Source of the DNA: Bacteroidota bacterium
Lineage (GTDB): Bacteria; Bacteroidota; Bacteroidia; Bacteroidales; Rikenellaceae
Assembly: GCA_023443765.1 (NCBI GenBank)
Contig: JAEZTA010000054.1
Location: 1-11,412 of the forward strand
DNA length: 11,412 bases
Direction: 5' to 3'
Shown here piece after piece: positions 1 to 5,734 of this stretch. Numbering within the stretch: the first letter of the stretch is position 1; each line of letters begins with the position of its first letter. The position numbers and the translations under genes are program-made. The notes below the pieces were generated by a model. That model made no database searches. It saw nothing but the letters and a program-made list of their open reading frames with translations, and was not told the origin of the DNA.

Positions 1-323
1 ACGAAAAGTACCTCGATTCGAAGGGTGCGGACGCCGCCTACACCGACACGGTGAACGGCCGCCGGAACCTCGCCTACCACGGAATCCCGGTCATCGATCT
101 GCGTCTGGGCGGCTACCTCGCGGGAAGCTCCTACCACCAGTCGTTCGGCATGCTCACCGACCGCCGCAACCTCGTGCTGGCGGTCAACACGGCCGACATG
201 CCCGGCAACGAAGTGCGCATGTGGTACAATCCCGACGAAATGGAGAACCGCCAGCGCGCGGTCTTCATGGCCGGAAGCCAGATCCTCGACACGGACCTCA
301 TCACCTACGCCTACAAACAGTAA
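1..323 (+). CDS. Probable phage major capsid protein, C-terminal end (partial)
   Basis: The reading frame is open from base 3 to the TAA at 321-323 and enters from outside the window, so only the last 106 residues are seen. A GTG at 51 is inside the frame and is not the start. The tail of the protein reads as a mix of short beta strands and ends with RAVFMAGSQI followed by DTDLITYAY. A run of NLVLAVNTA, an RMWYNP stretch, then an arginine-rich strand and a closing hydrophobic strand resembles the C-terminal part of capsid proteins of Bacteroidota phages, where a 'GVQI' type strand closes the fold. The position directly before a portal gene supports a head protein. It could instead be another structural protein; the assignment rests on pattern memory and not on a catalytic motif. 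Confidence 0.5.
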   Translation, partial: EKYLDSKGADAAYTDTVNGRRNLAYHGIPVIDLRLGGYLAGSSYHQSFGMLTDRRNLVLAVNTADMPGNEVRMWYNPDEMENRQRAVFMAGSQILDTDLITYAYKQ

Positions 324-343
324 CCCGACCCGGGACCGGGCGT

Positions 344-364
344 CCGCAGGGAATCTCCCTGCGG
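344..364 (+). repeat. GC-rich hairpin after the capsid gene
   Basis: A perfect 9-bp inverted repeat, CCGCAGGGA / TCCCTGCGG, is separated by the three bases ATC. It lies 20 bases after the capsid stop codon. No T-run follows, so it is not a standard intrinsic terminator. It could stabilise the 3' end of the capsid mRNA or slow polymerase before the portal gene (inference). Confidence 0.6.
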
Positions 365-377
365 GCCGCTGCGGCCC
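363..377 (+). repeat. Second GC-rich inverted repeat, overlapping the first
   Basis: GGGCCGC and GCGGCCC are perfect reverse complements around a single T. As RNA this would fold with about five pairs and a five-base loop. Its 5' arm shares bases 363-364 with the 3' arm of the preceding hairpin, so full forms of the two compete. It lies 18 bases before the portal start codon. Confidence 0.45.
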
Positions 378-395
378 CGAATCCGAAACAACGCC

Positions 396-1622
396 ATGAA
401 CAAAGCGAAAAAAATCAAAACCGCCGTAGGGGTCGCCAACCGCACCGACCCCTACTTCGCGCTGGGGACGGCGCGGGTCGAGAGCGACCGATTCTGGCGC
501 TGGGGCGACGACAACCTCTTCCCGGCGGCGCTGGCGCTGATGGCCCGGCGTTCGACCACCCACCGGCGCATCATCAACGACAAGGCCGACTATATCTCGG
601 GCAAGGGATTTATGTGCGACGAGGCACAGCAGCCGCAACTGGCCGAATTCGTCCGGCGCGTCAACGGCAGCGGCGAAAGCCTGAGGCAGGTACTCAACAA
701 GCTTGCCTTTGACAAGTCGCTGTTCGGCAATGCATTCCTCGAAGTGGTCACCGACCCCGGACATGCCTTTTTGTCGCTTTACCACCAGGACGCTTCGCGC
801 TGCCGCGTGGCCCGCGACTCGAAACACGTTCTGCTGCACCATGACTGGGCGGCGTTCCGCCCTGCCGAAGCGCGGTCGCTGCCGCTTTACCCCGATTTCG
901 AAACGCAGGAGGACGGCACGCTGCGCTCCATGGTCCATTACAAGGATTACGAGCCGATGTTCGAACACTACGGTGTGCCGCCCTACATCGCGGGGTTCAG
1001 CGTCTCGGCAATCGCCTACAAAACGGACCGCTGGAACATCTCGCGGCTCGACAATTCGTTCCAGTTGTCGGGTGTGATGATGCTCGACTCGTCGGTCGAC
1101 AACGAGGCCGAGGCCGAACGCATCGTGCGGCTGGCCGAGCAGAAATTCGCCGGAAATCCCGGGCAGGTGATGTTCGTTATCCGCGACGGCGGCGAGGACG
1201 ACAACTCGCGTTTCATCCCCATCGCTGCGCAGAACGAGGGCGACTGGCAGGCGCTGCACGAGCAGGCCGTCGGGGACATCGTCGTGGCCCACTCGTGGTT
1301 CCGGACGCTGAGCGGACTGGATTACGCTGCGGGTTTCAGCGCCGAGCGCATCCTCCACGAATATGAGGTGGCGCTCAATACGGTGATCCTCGCCGAGCAG
1401 GCCGAACTGACCGAGCCGATCCGTGCCGTTGTGGCTTCGGTGCTGGGGCTTGATACGGTATCGCTGCAAATCGTCAACCGCCCGCCGACCCGTTCGAAAC
1501 CCATCTACATGAAGGTCTGGGAAGCCCGCAAGGCCGACGGGCTCGACTACGACCCGGAAGACCCGAAGCAGCAGGCCTTCCTCTCGGAAATAACGAAGTA
1601 TAATATCAGAAGTATCGATTGA
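396..1622 (+). CDS. Phage portal protein
   Basis: The 408-residue product is likely the portal subunit, which forms the ring at the capsid vertex through which DNA is packaged and ejected. Supporting features are the family-like beginning, with FWRWGDDNLFP at about residues 33-43, then the RRIINDKADYISGKGF segment, a central beta-rich part (roughly 90-220), and a long helical C-terminal half containing SGLDYAAGFSAERILHEYE, the usual 'partner' helix region. There is no signal peptide and no membrane segment. The length is in the normal range for compact portals. The ATG at 396 is the first good start after the hairpin-rich gap, and no Shine-Dalgarno sequence precedes it. It follows the capsid gene, the reverse of the common portal-then-capsid order. 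Portal assignment is from overall sequence character and context. Confidence 0.75.
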   Translation: MNKAKKIKTAVGVANRTDPYFALGTARVESDRFWRWGDDNLFPAALALMARRSTTHRRIINDKADYISGKGFMCDEAQQPQLAEFVRRVNGSGESLRQVLNKLAFDKSLFGNAFLEVVTDPGHAFLSLYHQDASRCRVARDSKHVLLHHDWAAFRPAEARSLPLYPDFETQEDGTLRSMVHYKDYEPMFEHYGVPPYIAGFSVSAIAYKTDRWNISRLDNSFQLSGVMMLDSSVDNEAEAERIVRLAEQKFAGNPGQVMFVIRDGGEDDNSRFIPIAAQNEGDWQALHEQAVGDIVVAHSWFRTLSGLDYAAGFSAERILHEYEVALNTVILAEQAELTEPIRAVVASVLGLDTVSLQIVNRPPTRSKPIYMKVWEARKADGLDYDPEDPKQQAFLSEITKYNIRSID

Positions 1623-1674
1623 CACGGCGGATAATTATAAACTTTATGTTCCGGCCGCTATCGACCGTGGTATT

Positions 1675-1691
1675 CGCAGTCTTTGACTGCG
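1675..1691. repeat. Short-loop hairpin (7-bp stem, TTT loop)
   Basis: CGCAGTC and GACTGCG form a perfect 7-bp inverted repeat around TTT. It lies 53 bases after the portal stop codon, with a mixed T-rich stretch (gtttctaatt) overlapping and following the 3' arm. That makes it a weak terminator candidate as well as part of the repeat island. Confidence 0.5.
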
Positions 1692-1718
1692 TTTCTAATT
1701 GCCGACCCCACCCCAGCC

Positions 1719-1735
1719 CTCCCTCGGGGAGGGAG
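1719..1735. repeat. Palindromic repeat of the CCCTCCCTCGGGGAGGGAG type
   Basis: CTCCCTC and GAGGGAG pair perfectly around GGG, preceded by a C-rich run (ccccaccccagcc). Read in the frame of the following gene it gives the peptide PTPALPRGG. Peptides of this kind are common in spurious ORFs because the underlying palindrome is scattered through many bacterial genomes, including Bacteroidota (from memory, not searched). It is therefore probably one copy of a dispersed repeat and not a gene-specific signal. Confidence 0.55.
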
Positions 1736-1766
1736 ATGGTATGCATCCCTGACATGCGGTAATTAT

Positions 1767-1799
1767 AACTTTCAACTTTCATCTTTTAACTTTCAATTT
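1767..1799 (+). repeat. Heptamer array (AACTTTC) ending at a start codon
   Basis: Units are AACTTTC at 1767-1773, AACTTTC at 1774-1780, the variant ATCTTTT at 1781-1787, AACTTTC at 1788-1794, and a partial AATTT at 1795-1799. The ATG of the next gene follows at once. Bases 1766-1773 (TAACTTTC) also match seven of eight positions of the Bacteroidota -7 box TAnnTTTG, so the array may overlap a promoter. Similar 'actttcaactttcaa' leaders occur before many Bacteroidota genes (from memory). Confidence 0.6.
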
Positions 1800-2273
1800 A
1801 TGAAAACCCTGATCACACCCCAGCAAACCCTGCGCCTGGCCTTCGGCGAGGGGGAATACCTGCCTCCGGAAACCATCTCGGAGGCCGACATCGCCGCTGC
1901 CGAGCAACGTTACCTCGTTCCGGTCATCGGGTGGGCGCTTTACGAAAAACTCCTCGGCGGTTCCTATGCCGAATTCCGGACTGCATACCTCGCGGCCCCG
2001 GCGGCGCTCTTCACACGTGTCGCCATCCAGCCGCGGCTCGACATCCGCACCGGACAGTGCGGTACGACGGCCCCGAAATCGGCCTCTGGCCAGCCTGCCG
2101 GCGATGCCGCCCGCAACTCCTGCCGGCGCGCCCTGCTGGCGCAGGCCCGGACGCTGCTGCGCCGCGCCGCGGAGCGCCTTCGCGCCCACGGGACGGAATT
2201 CCCGGAATACGACCCCGAAAAAGACATTTTTAACCGCTGTACGACCGATGGAGGCTTTGTTCAGGTTCGTTAG
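1800..2273 (+). CDS. Small phage protein, possibly head-completion (DUF6712-like)
   Basis: The product has 157 residues. I chose ATG 1800: the frame is open upstream to 1683, but that stretch translates the palindrome and the heptamer array and is clearly non-coding. The N-terminal half (about 1-60) has TPQQTLRLAFGEGEYLPPETI, then DIAAAEQRYLVPVIGWALYEKLL, a helical pattern like small neck or head-tail connector proteins of Bacteroidota prophages; I recall the family as DUF6712 but cannot confirm it. The C-terminal half (about 105-130) is a strongly basic helix with many Arg residues. There are no membrane segments. It lies between portal and holin and overlaps the holin start by 26 bases. Function is inferred only from position and size. 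Confidence 0.55.
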   Translation: MKTLITPQQTLRLAFGEGEYLPPETISEADIAAAEQRYLVPVIGWALYEKLLGGSYAEFRTAYLAAPAALFTRVAIQPRLDIRTGQCGTTAPKSASGQPAGDAARNSCRRALLAQARTLLRRAAERLRAHGTEFPEYDPEKDIFNRCTTDGGFVQVR

Positions 2274-2673
2274 CGGCTTGGCGGCGGGAATCGCCGCTCT
2301 GTTCGCGCCGATCGGGCCGCTGGTGGCCACGACCGTCGTCTTCATCGGCATCGACTTCCTCTCGGGCGTGGCTGCCGACCGCGCCACGGCCCTTCGCGAA
2401 GGGCGTGCGTGGTATTTCGAGAGTTGCAAGGCCTGGCGCACGGTGCTCAAACTCACGCTCGCGGTCACGGCGATTGCGATGGCGTGGCTGATCGACAGTT
2501 GTGTGCTGGATTTCATGCAGCTGAACCTTGCCCGGCTGCTCACGGGCTTCACCTGCGGCGTGGAGCTGTGGTCGTTCCTCGAAAACGCCGCGCAGCTCTC
2601 CGACGCTCCGCTGTTCCGCTGGCTGCGTCGCTATGTGCACCGCCGCATCCGGAAGGAGGTGGGCGATGAGTAG
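2248..2673 (+). CDS. Phage holin, toxin-secretion/lysis holin family (holin 4_1-like)
   Basis: The product (141 residues) is a small inner-membrane protein expected to form lesions that let a lytic enzyme reach the cell wall. It shows hydrophobic segments at about 8-27, 28-43, 67-86 and 92-107. The family signature is visible: FIGIDFLSGVAA at 32-43 (Asp followed by S/T-G in the second helix) and ELWSFLENAAQL at 106-117 in the C-terminal part, then a basic tail RWLRRYVHRRIRK. The ATG at 2248 is inside the end of the preceding gene, which implies translational coupling. Its own end overlaps the next gene by 8 bases. Holin with the downstream P5-type protein makes a plausible lysis cassette. Confidence 0.75.
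   Translation: MEALFRFVSGLAAGIAALFAPIGPLVATTVVFIGIDFLSGVAADRATALREGRAWYFESCKAWRTVLKLTLAVTAIAMAWLIDSCVLDFMQLNLARLLTGFTCGVELWSFLENAAQLSDAPLFRWLRRYVHRRIRKEVGDE
2653..2660 (+). promoter_or_regulatory. Perfect Shine-Dalgarno sequence inside the holin 3' end
   Basis: AAGGAGGT lies five bases before the ATG at 2666. Genes elsewhere in this window lack such a site, as is usual in Bacteroidota, where Shine-Dalgarno use is weak. It is encoded in the holin residues RKEVG, so coincidence from coding sequence is possible, but spacing and sequence are ideal. It supports 2666 as the start. Confidence 0.55.
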
Positions 2674-3067
2674 AGGAATGGAAAACCGTAATCCGGGGAA
2701 TATCCGGCAGTCGAAGGTCCGTTACAAAGGCGAGGTGCGGCCCTCGCGCGACCCGGAGTTCAAGCAGTTCGAATCCCTCGCATGGGGCTACCGGGCCATC
2801 TTCGTGCTGCTCGACACCTACCGCGTCCGCTATGGGTTGCAGACCATCCGCACGATGATCTCCCGCTGGGCTCCGCCTTTGGAGAACCATACCGGGGCCT
2901 ACGTCCGCGCCGTGGCGGACGACACGGGCATCGGGCCCGACGAACCGCTCGACACGCGGGACCCGGCGACGATGATCCCCTTTGCGGCGGCCATCTCGCG
3001 CGTGGAAAACGGCGCATCGGCGGACCGGGACGAAATCGCGCGCGGCTGGATGCTGTTTGTCGGCTGA
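2666..3067 (+). CDS. P5-type structural/lysis protein (RGxxNxNPxNI family)
   Basis: The product has 133 residues, starting MSRGMENRNPGNIRQS. The RG..N.NPGNIR opening is the hallmark of the family often annotated 'structural protein P5' in Bacteroidota prophages and related to small phage lysozyme-like proteins. Further family-like features are FKQFESLAWGYRAIFVLLDTY at about 31-51, the TIRTMISRWAPP segment at about 59-70, and ENHTGAYVRAV at about 72-82, which together resemble a goose-type lysozyme-like helical fold. There is no signal peptide, so export would depend on the holin just upstream. The gene starts inside the holin stop region after a strong Shine-Dalgarno site. Enzymatic activity is not proven: I see no clear catalytic pair. 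Confidence 0.7.
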   Translation: MSRGMENRNPGNIRQSKVRYKGEVRPSRDPEFKQFESLAWGYRAIFVLLDTYRVRYGLQTIRTMISRWAPPLENHTGAYVRAVADDTGIGPDEPLDTRDPATMIPFAAAISRVENGASADRDEIARGWMLFVG

Positions 3068-3081
3068 TTTTGCTATCTTTA
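3056..3081 (+). promoter_or_regulatory. Weak Bacteroidota promoter candidate before comEC
   Basis: TATCTTTA at 3074-3081 matches TAnnTTTG in seven of eight positions. A TTTG is present at 3056-3059, but the 14-base spacing is shorter than the usual 17-23. The box lies 20 bases before the ATG at 3102, in the 34-base gap between the phage module and the chromosomal gene. Confidence 0.4.
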
Positions 3082-3101
3082 CGGCTCAATAGACGATTCG
3101 A

Positions 3102-4580
3102 ATGAAGATTTCCCGCCTGTTTGCGCAGCTCGACCGCATGCCGATGCTCAAGGTTCTCGTGCCTTTCGCCGCGGGAATTGCGCTGGCAGGCTGGTACGCA
3201 TTGCCCCTGTGGTTTCTCGCAGGGGCTTTCGTATTGGCAGGGCTCGTGGCGTTGCTGCTGCGCTCGTCGACCGGGGCAGCGGTGATGATCGTCACGGCGG
3301 GATTTGCTGCAGCGCAGCTGCGCGTCCCCCAACCGACTGTTCCGCGCGGCATACACACGGCCTATGAAATTACGGTCGAGGGGTTTCCGGCCGACCGGGG
3401 CCGTTATGCATCGGTCGATGCGTCGGTCGTTGCATGGCGCAATCCCGGGGACGGGCGTTGGCACGCCTCCGACGCCCGCATCCGGCTCTATGCCGATTCG
3501 CTGACGGAGTTGCAGGCGGGGGAACGCATCCGCTGCCGGGGCACGGTGAGGCCGCTGCGGGGCGGGGCCGAAAGCTACCGCCGCCTGATGGAACGGCGGG
3601 GCTATGCCGGAACCCTGTGGATTACGGAACAGGCGATTCTCGAACGACTCCCGGGACGGCATGCAGCTCTGCACCGGACGGCGGTCGAACGGCTCTCGCG
3701 ACTGCCGATGGAGCCCGGGGCCGCCGCGGTCGTCGAGGCCATGGCGGCGGGTGAGCGGCGCGGCATCACGCCCGAACTCCGTACGGCGTACTCCCGGAGC
3801 GGGCTTTCGCACCTGCTGGCTGTATCGGGACTGCACACGGGGATCGTTTTCGTGCTGGTGAACCTCGCGTTGTGGTGGCTGCCCCTGCTCAGGCGGGGAC
3901 ATCTCCTGCGCAACGTACTGGCGGCGGCCGCCGTGTGGCTCTTCGTCGCGGCGGCAGGGTTTCCTCCCAGCGCCGTCCGGGCCGCCGTGATGTGTACCGT
4001 GTTGCAGGCGGCGCTGGCCTCGGCATCGGAATACGTCGGGCTGAACGCCCTGGCTGCAGCCGGATTCGGGATGCTGGTCTGGAATCCCAACTGGTTGGGC
4101 GACATCAGTTTTCAGCTTTCATTCGTCGCCGTGGCGGCCATCCTGGCCTGGGGTGTGCCGCTCTGCCGCCGCTGCCGGACCCGGTCGAGGGCGCTGAACG
4201 TCGTGACTGATGCCTACCTGATCGGTTTGGTGGCTACGGTCGCCACCGCGCCGCTCGTCTCGCATGTGTTCGGCATCGTGCCGCTGGCTGGGTTGGCGAT
4301 CAATCCGCTGGCCATTGCGCTGGCCGGGGTCGTGGTGTGCGGCGGCGCGCTGTGGATGCTCCTGCCCGTCGGAATCCTCGTGCCCGCGTTCGGGTTCGTC
4401 ACGGGAACTGCCGCCGGATGGATCAACGCACTGGCCCGGCTGACCGCCTCGCTGCCCGGAGGCGCCGCCGACTACACCCTCGGCGGATGGCAGACGGCCG
4501 TAGTTTATGCCGTTTTTGCGCTTGCAACCGCCGCGGCGTGGAGCGTTGAACCGAAAAAAAAGCTACCTTTGCGGACGTGA
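3102..4580 (+). CDS. ComEC/Rec2-family membrane channel, without metallo-beta-lactamase domain
   Basis: The 492-residue protein belongs to the ComEC/Rec2 family, which moves single-stranded DNA across the inner membrane in natural transformation. Two or three helices at about 15-72 are followed by a soluble OB-like domain (about 85-180, the DUF4131 region, with RYASVDASVV and ERIRCRGTVRPL). Then comes the competence domain from about 205, with the diagnostic GLSHLLAVSGLHTGIV at 234-249 and a series of hydrophobic helices to about 485. Full-length members such as B. subtilis ComEC add a C-terminal metallo-beta-lactamase-like domain; none is present here and the protein ends in KKKLPLRT. The ATG at 3102 sits 21 bases after a promoter-like box. 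The last four bases overlap the next gene. Whether this organism is transformable is not shown by the window. Confidence 0.88.
   Translation: MKISRLFAQLDRMPMLKVLVPFAAGIALAGWYALPLWFLAGAFVLAGLVALLLRSSTGAAVMIVTAGFAAAQLRVPQPTVPRGIHTAYEITVEGFPADRGRYASVDASVVAWRNPGDGRWHASDARIRLYADSLTELQAGERIRCRGTVRPLRGGAESYRRLMERRGYAGTLWITEQAILERLPGRHAALHRTAVERLSRLPMEPGAAAVVEAMAAGERRGITPELRTAYSRSGLSHLLAVSGLHTGIVFVLVNLALWWLPLLRRGHLLRNVLAAAAVWLFVAAAGFPPSAVRAAVMCTVLQAALASASEYVGLNALAAAGFGMLVWNPNWLGDISFQLSFVAVAAILAWGVPLCRRCRTRSRALNVVTDAYLIGLVATVATAPLVSHVFGIVPLAGLAINPLAIALAGVVVCGGALWMLLPVGILVPAFGFVTGTAAGWINALARLTASLPGGAADYTLGGWQTAVVYAVFALATAAAWSVEPKKKLPLRT
4556..4562 (+). other. Slippery heptamer A AAA AAG near the comEC end
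   Basis: In the comEC frame the codons are CCG AAA AAA AAG CTA, so the sequence reads A AAA AAG, the same heptamer used for -1 frameshifting in E. coli dnaX. It is part of an eight-A run (4554-4561). After a -1 slip the codons GCT ACC TTT GCG GAC GTG lead without a stop into the methyltransferase frame at 4577. No clear stimulatory stem immediately downstream was identified. Confidence 0.35.
4564..4571 (+). promoter_or_regulatory. Promoter -7 box before the methyltransferase gene
   Basis: TACCTTTG is a full match to the Bacteroidota -7 consensus TAnnTTTG. I see no TTTG at the usual upstream distance. It ends only five bases before the GTG start at 4577, so a transcript from here would have almost no leader. 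It lies inside the last codons of comEC, where CTACCTTTGCGG is also coding. Confidence 0.4.
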
Positions 4581-5722
4581 TTACTCCCGAAGAATACGCT
4601 CTCCTGCTTACGGACGAAGTGCAGCGCGCCATTGCCGCCGCGCGGGGCCGCGACCCGCTGGAAGTGGCGATGGACCGCGCCGTTCCCCATGCCCGGATCG
4701 TGGCCACGCAGGTTAAATACCTCGCCCGGGCCGCGCAGAAACTCCCGTCGTATGCCGCTGCGCAGTGTATCCTGCCGCCGCTGGCTTTCGAACAGGCGTC
4801 GAGCGAGGCGTGCGCCGCTCACAAGCAGATCGAAGGCGACGCGGTGCTGGACCTTACCTGCGGGCTGGGCGTCGACGCCTATTTCCTGAGCCGCCGCTTC
4901 CGCCGTGTGGTGACGCTCGAACGCAATGCGATGCTGGCCCGCGTGGCTGCGGAGAATTTTTCGAGGCTCGGCGCCGCGAATATCGAGGTTGTAAATACCT
5001 CCGCCGAGGAGTATCTGCAACGCGACGACCTGCGGTTCGACTGGGTCTATGCCGATCCCGACCGCCGTTCGGCTGAAGGCCGCAAACTGGTGCGCCTGGA
5101 AGATTGTTCGCCCGACATCATCGCTCTGAAACCTCGTATCGAACGGGTTTCGGGGTCTTTGTGTGTCAAGAATTCCCCGTTGTTCGACGTGGACGAAGCC
5201 CTCCGGCTTTTTCCCGACAGCCGCGTGGAGGTGCTGTCGCTGGGCGACGAATGTAAGGAGGTGCTGATCTATGCCGACGGTTCGGGGCCCCTCGTCACCG
5301 CTACCGCTCTCGGGCGCGGCAGTTTTTCGGCGAAACCGGGCCAGACCGCCCCTCTCCCGGGACCGTTCGACCCGGTGCGTTACCGCTGGCTCGTGGCGCC
5401 CGACGTGGCGTTGCAGAAAGCCCGCCTTGCGCGGCTGCATCTGCGGGGCCGCGCCGACATCTGGAGCGAGAACGGTTACGGATTCGCCGCGGAGGAACCT
5501 CAGAATGTGCTGGGACGGGTTTTCGCCGTCGAAAGCATCGCGCCTTACGACCCCAAACGACTGAAGCGCGAACTGAAAGGATGCGGCGCCGAAGTGCTCA
5601 AACGCGACTTTCCGCTGGCCGCCGAGGAACTGATGCGCCGCCTCGGATTACACCCCGGAGCCGATTTACGACTGGCATTCACGAAAATAGGGAACGATTT
5701 TTGGGTTATCCGTTTTAAATAA
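4577..5722 (+). CDS. Class I SAM-dependent methyltransferase with THUMP-like C-terminal domain (PG_1098 family)
   Basis: The 381-residue product has a helical N-terminal part (1-85), a Rossmann methyltransferase core with SAM motif I VLDLTCGLGVD at 90-100, the acidic ribose-binding residue E115 (VVTLERN), and motif IV YADPDRR at 158-164, where the DPD-R pattern stands in place of DPPY/NPPY. The remaining part (about 230-381) matches the ferredoxin-like and THUMP-like domains described in Porphyromonas PG_1098. A nucleic-acid substrate is likely but not known; the target base cannot be read from sequence. The GTG start at 4577 overlaps the comEC stop (GTGA), and the product begins ITPEEYALLL right after it, a family-like beginning. 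No ATG lies close by in frame. Confidence 0.85.
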   Translation: MITPEEYALLLTDEVQRAIAAARGRDPLEVAMDRAVPHARIVATQVKYLARAAQKLPSYAAAQCILPPLAFEQASSEACAAHKQIEGDAVLDLTCGLGVDAYFLSRRFRRVVTLERNAMLARVAAENFSRLGAANIEVVNTSAEEYLQRDDLRFDWVYADPDRRSAEGRKLVRLEDCSPDIIALKPRIERVSGSLCVKNSPLFDVDEALRLFPDSRVEVLSLGDECKEVLIYADGSGPLVTATALGRGSFSAKPGQTAPLPGPFDPVRYRWLVAPDVALQKARLARLHLRGRADIWSENGYGFAAEEPQNVLGRVFAVESIAPYDPKRLKRELKGCGAEVLKRDFPLAAEELMRRLGLHPGADLRLAFTKIGNDFWVIRFK

Positions 5723-5731
5723 CTACTTTTG
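5700..5731 (+). promoter_or_regulatory. Bacteroidota promoter before the YihY operon
   Basis: TTTG at 5700-5703 is followed by 20 bases and then TACTTTTG at 5724-5731. Both boxes and the spacing match the Bacteroides primary sigma consensus (TTTG, 17-23 bases, TAnnTTTG). Transcription should begin about 5735-5739, leaving roughly 20 bases before the ATG at 5758. This is the best promoter in the window and probably serves the YihY, DUF2520 and kdsC genes. Confidence 0.65.
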
Positions 5732-5734
5732 CGT

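Larger units (their letters stand above)
1628..1772. repeat. Near-direct repeats bracketing a 111-bp hairpin segment
   Basis: The sequence cggataattataaacttt (1628-1645) recurs with two single-base deletions as cggtaattataacttt (1757-1772). Between the copies lie two short-loop hairpins. In an otherwise gene-dense phage module this arrangement looks like a small inserted element, with the repeats as possible target duplications or element ends. The copies are imperfect and AT-rich, so chance similarity cannot be excluded. Confidence 0.4.
1..3067 (+). mobile_element. Phage-derived module (prophage right end or remnant)
   Basis: Five consecutive genes have phage character: capsid C-terminus, portal, small head-completion-like protein, holin and a P5-type lysis/structural protein. 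The last two genes overlap by 8 bases, and the holin overlaps the gene before it by 26 bases, which is typical of phage late operons. The module ends abruptly 34 bases before comEC, a chromosomal gene. No tail, terminase, integrase, tRNA or duplicated att sequence is visible. The left part lies outside the window, so I cannot tell an intact prophage from a remnant or a domesticated particle. Base composition matches the neighbouring host genes, which suggests long residence or a host-adapted phage (inference). Confidence 0.7.

Noticed and set aside
344..377. Intrinsic terminator after the capsid gene
   Set aside because: The stems are strong, but no T-run follows and the portal gene begins 18 bases later, so a full stop of transcription is unlikely.
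1683..1799. N-terminal extension of the small phage protein from TTG 1683
   Set aside because: The extra 39 residues translate the palindrome and the heptamer array, which are repeats and not protein-coding. ATG 1800 is the natural start.
3068..3101. Prophage attachment site at the phage/comEC junction
   Set aside because: No tRNA end or repeat pair can be seen; the second copy would lie outside the window, so there is no support.
2760..3902. A 380-codon open frame on the minus strand across P5 and comEC
   Set aside because: It spans two unrelated genes, is rich in Pro, Arg and Gln and has no recognisable motif. The plus-strand genes have clear family motifs.
4505..5440. A 311-codon open frame on the minus strand opposite the methyltransferase
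   Set aside because: It runs against a gene with intact SAM motifs and has low-complexity, shadow-type composition.
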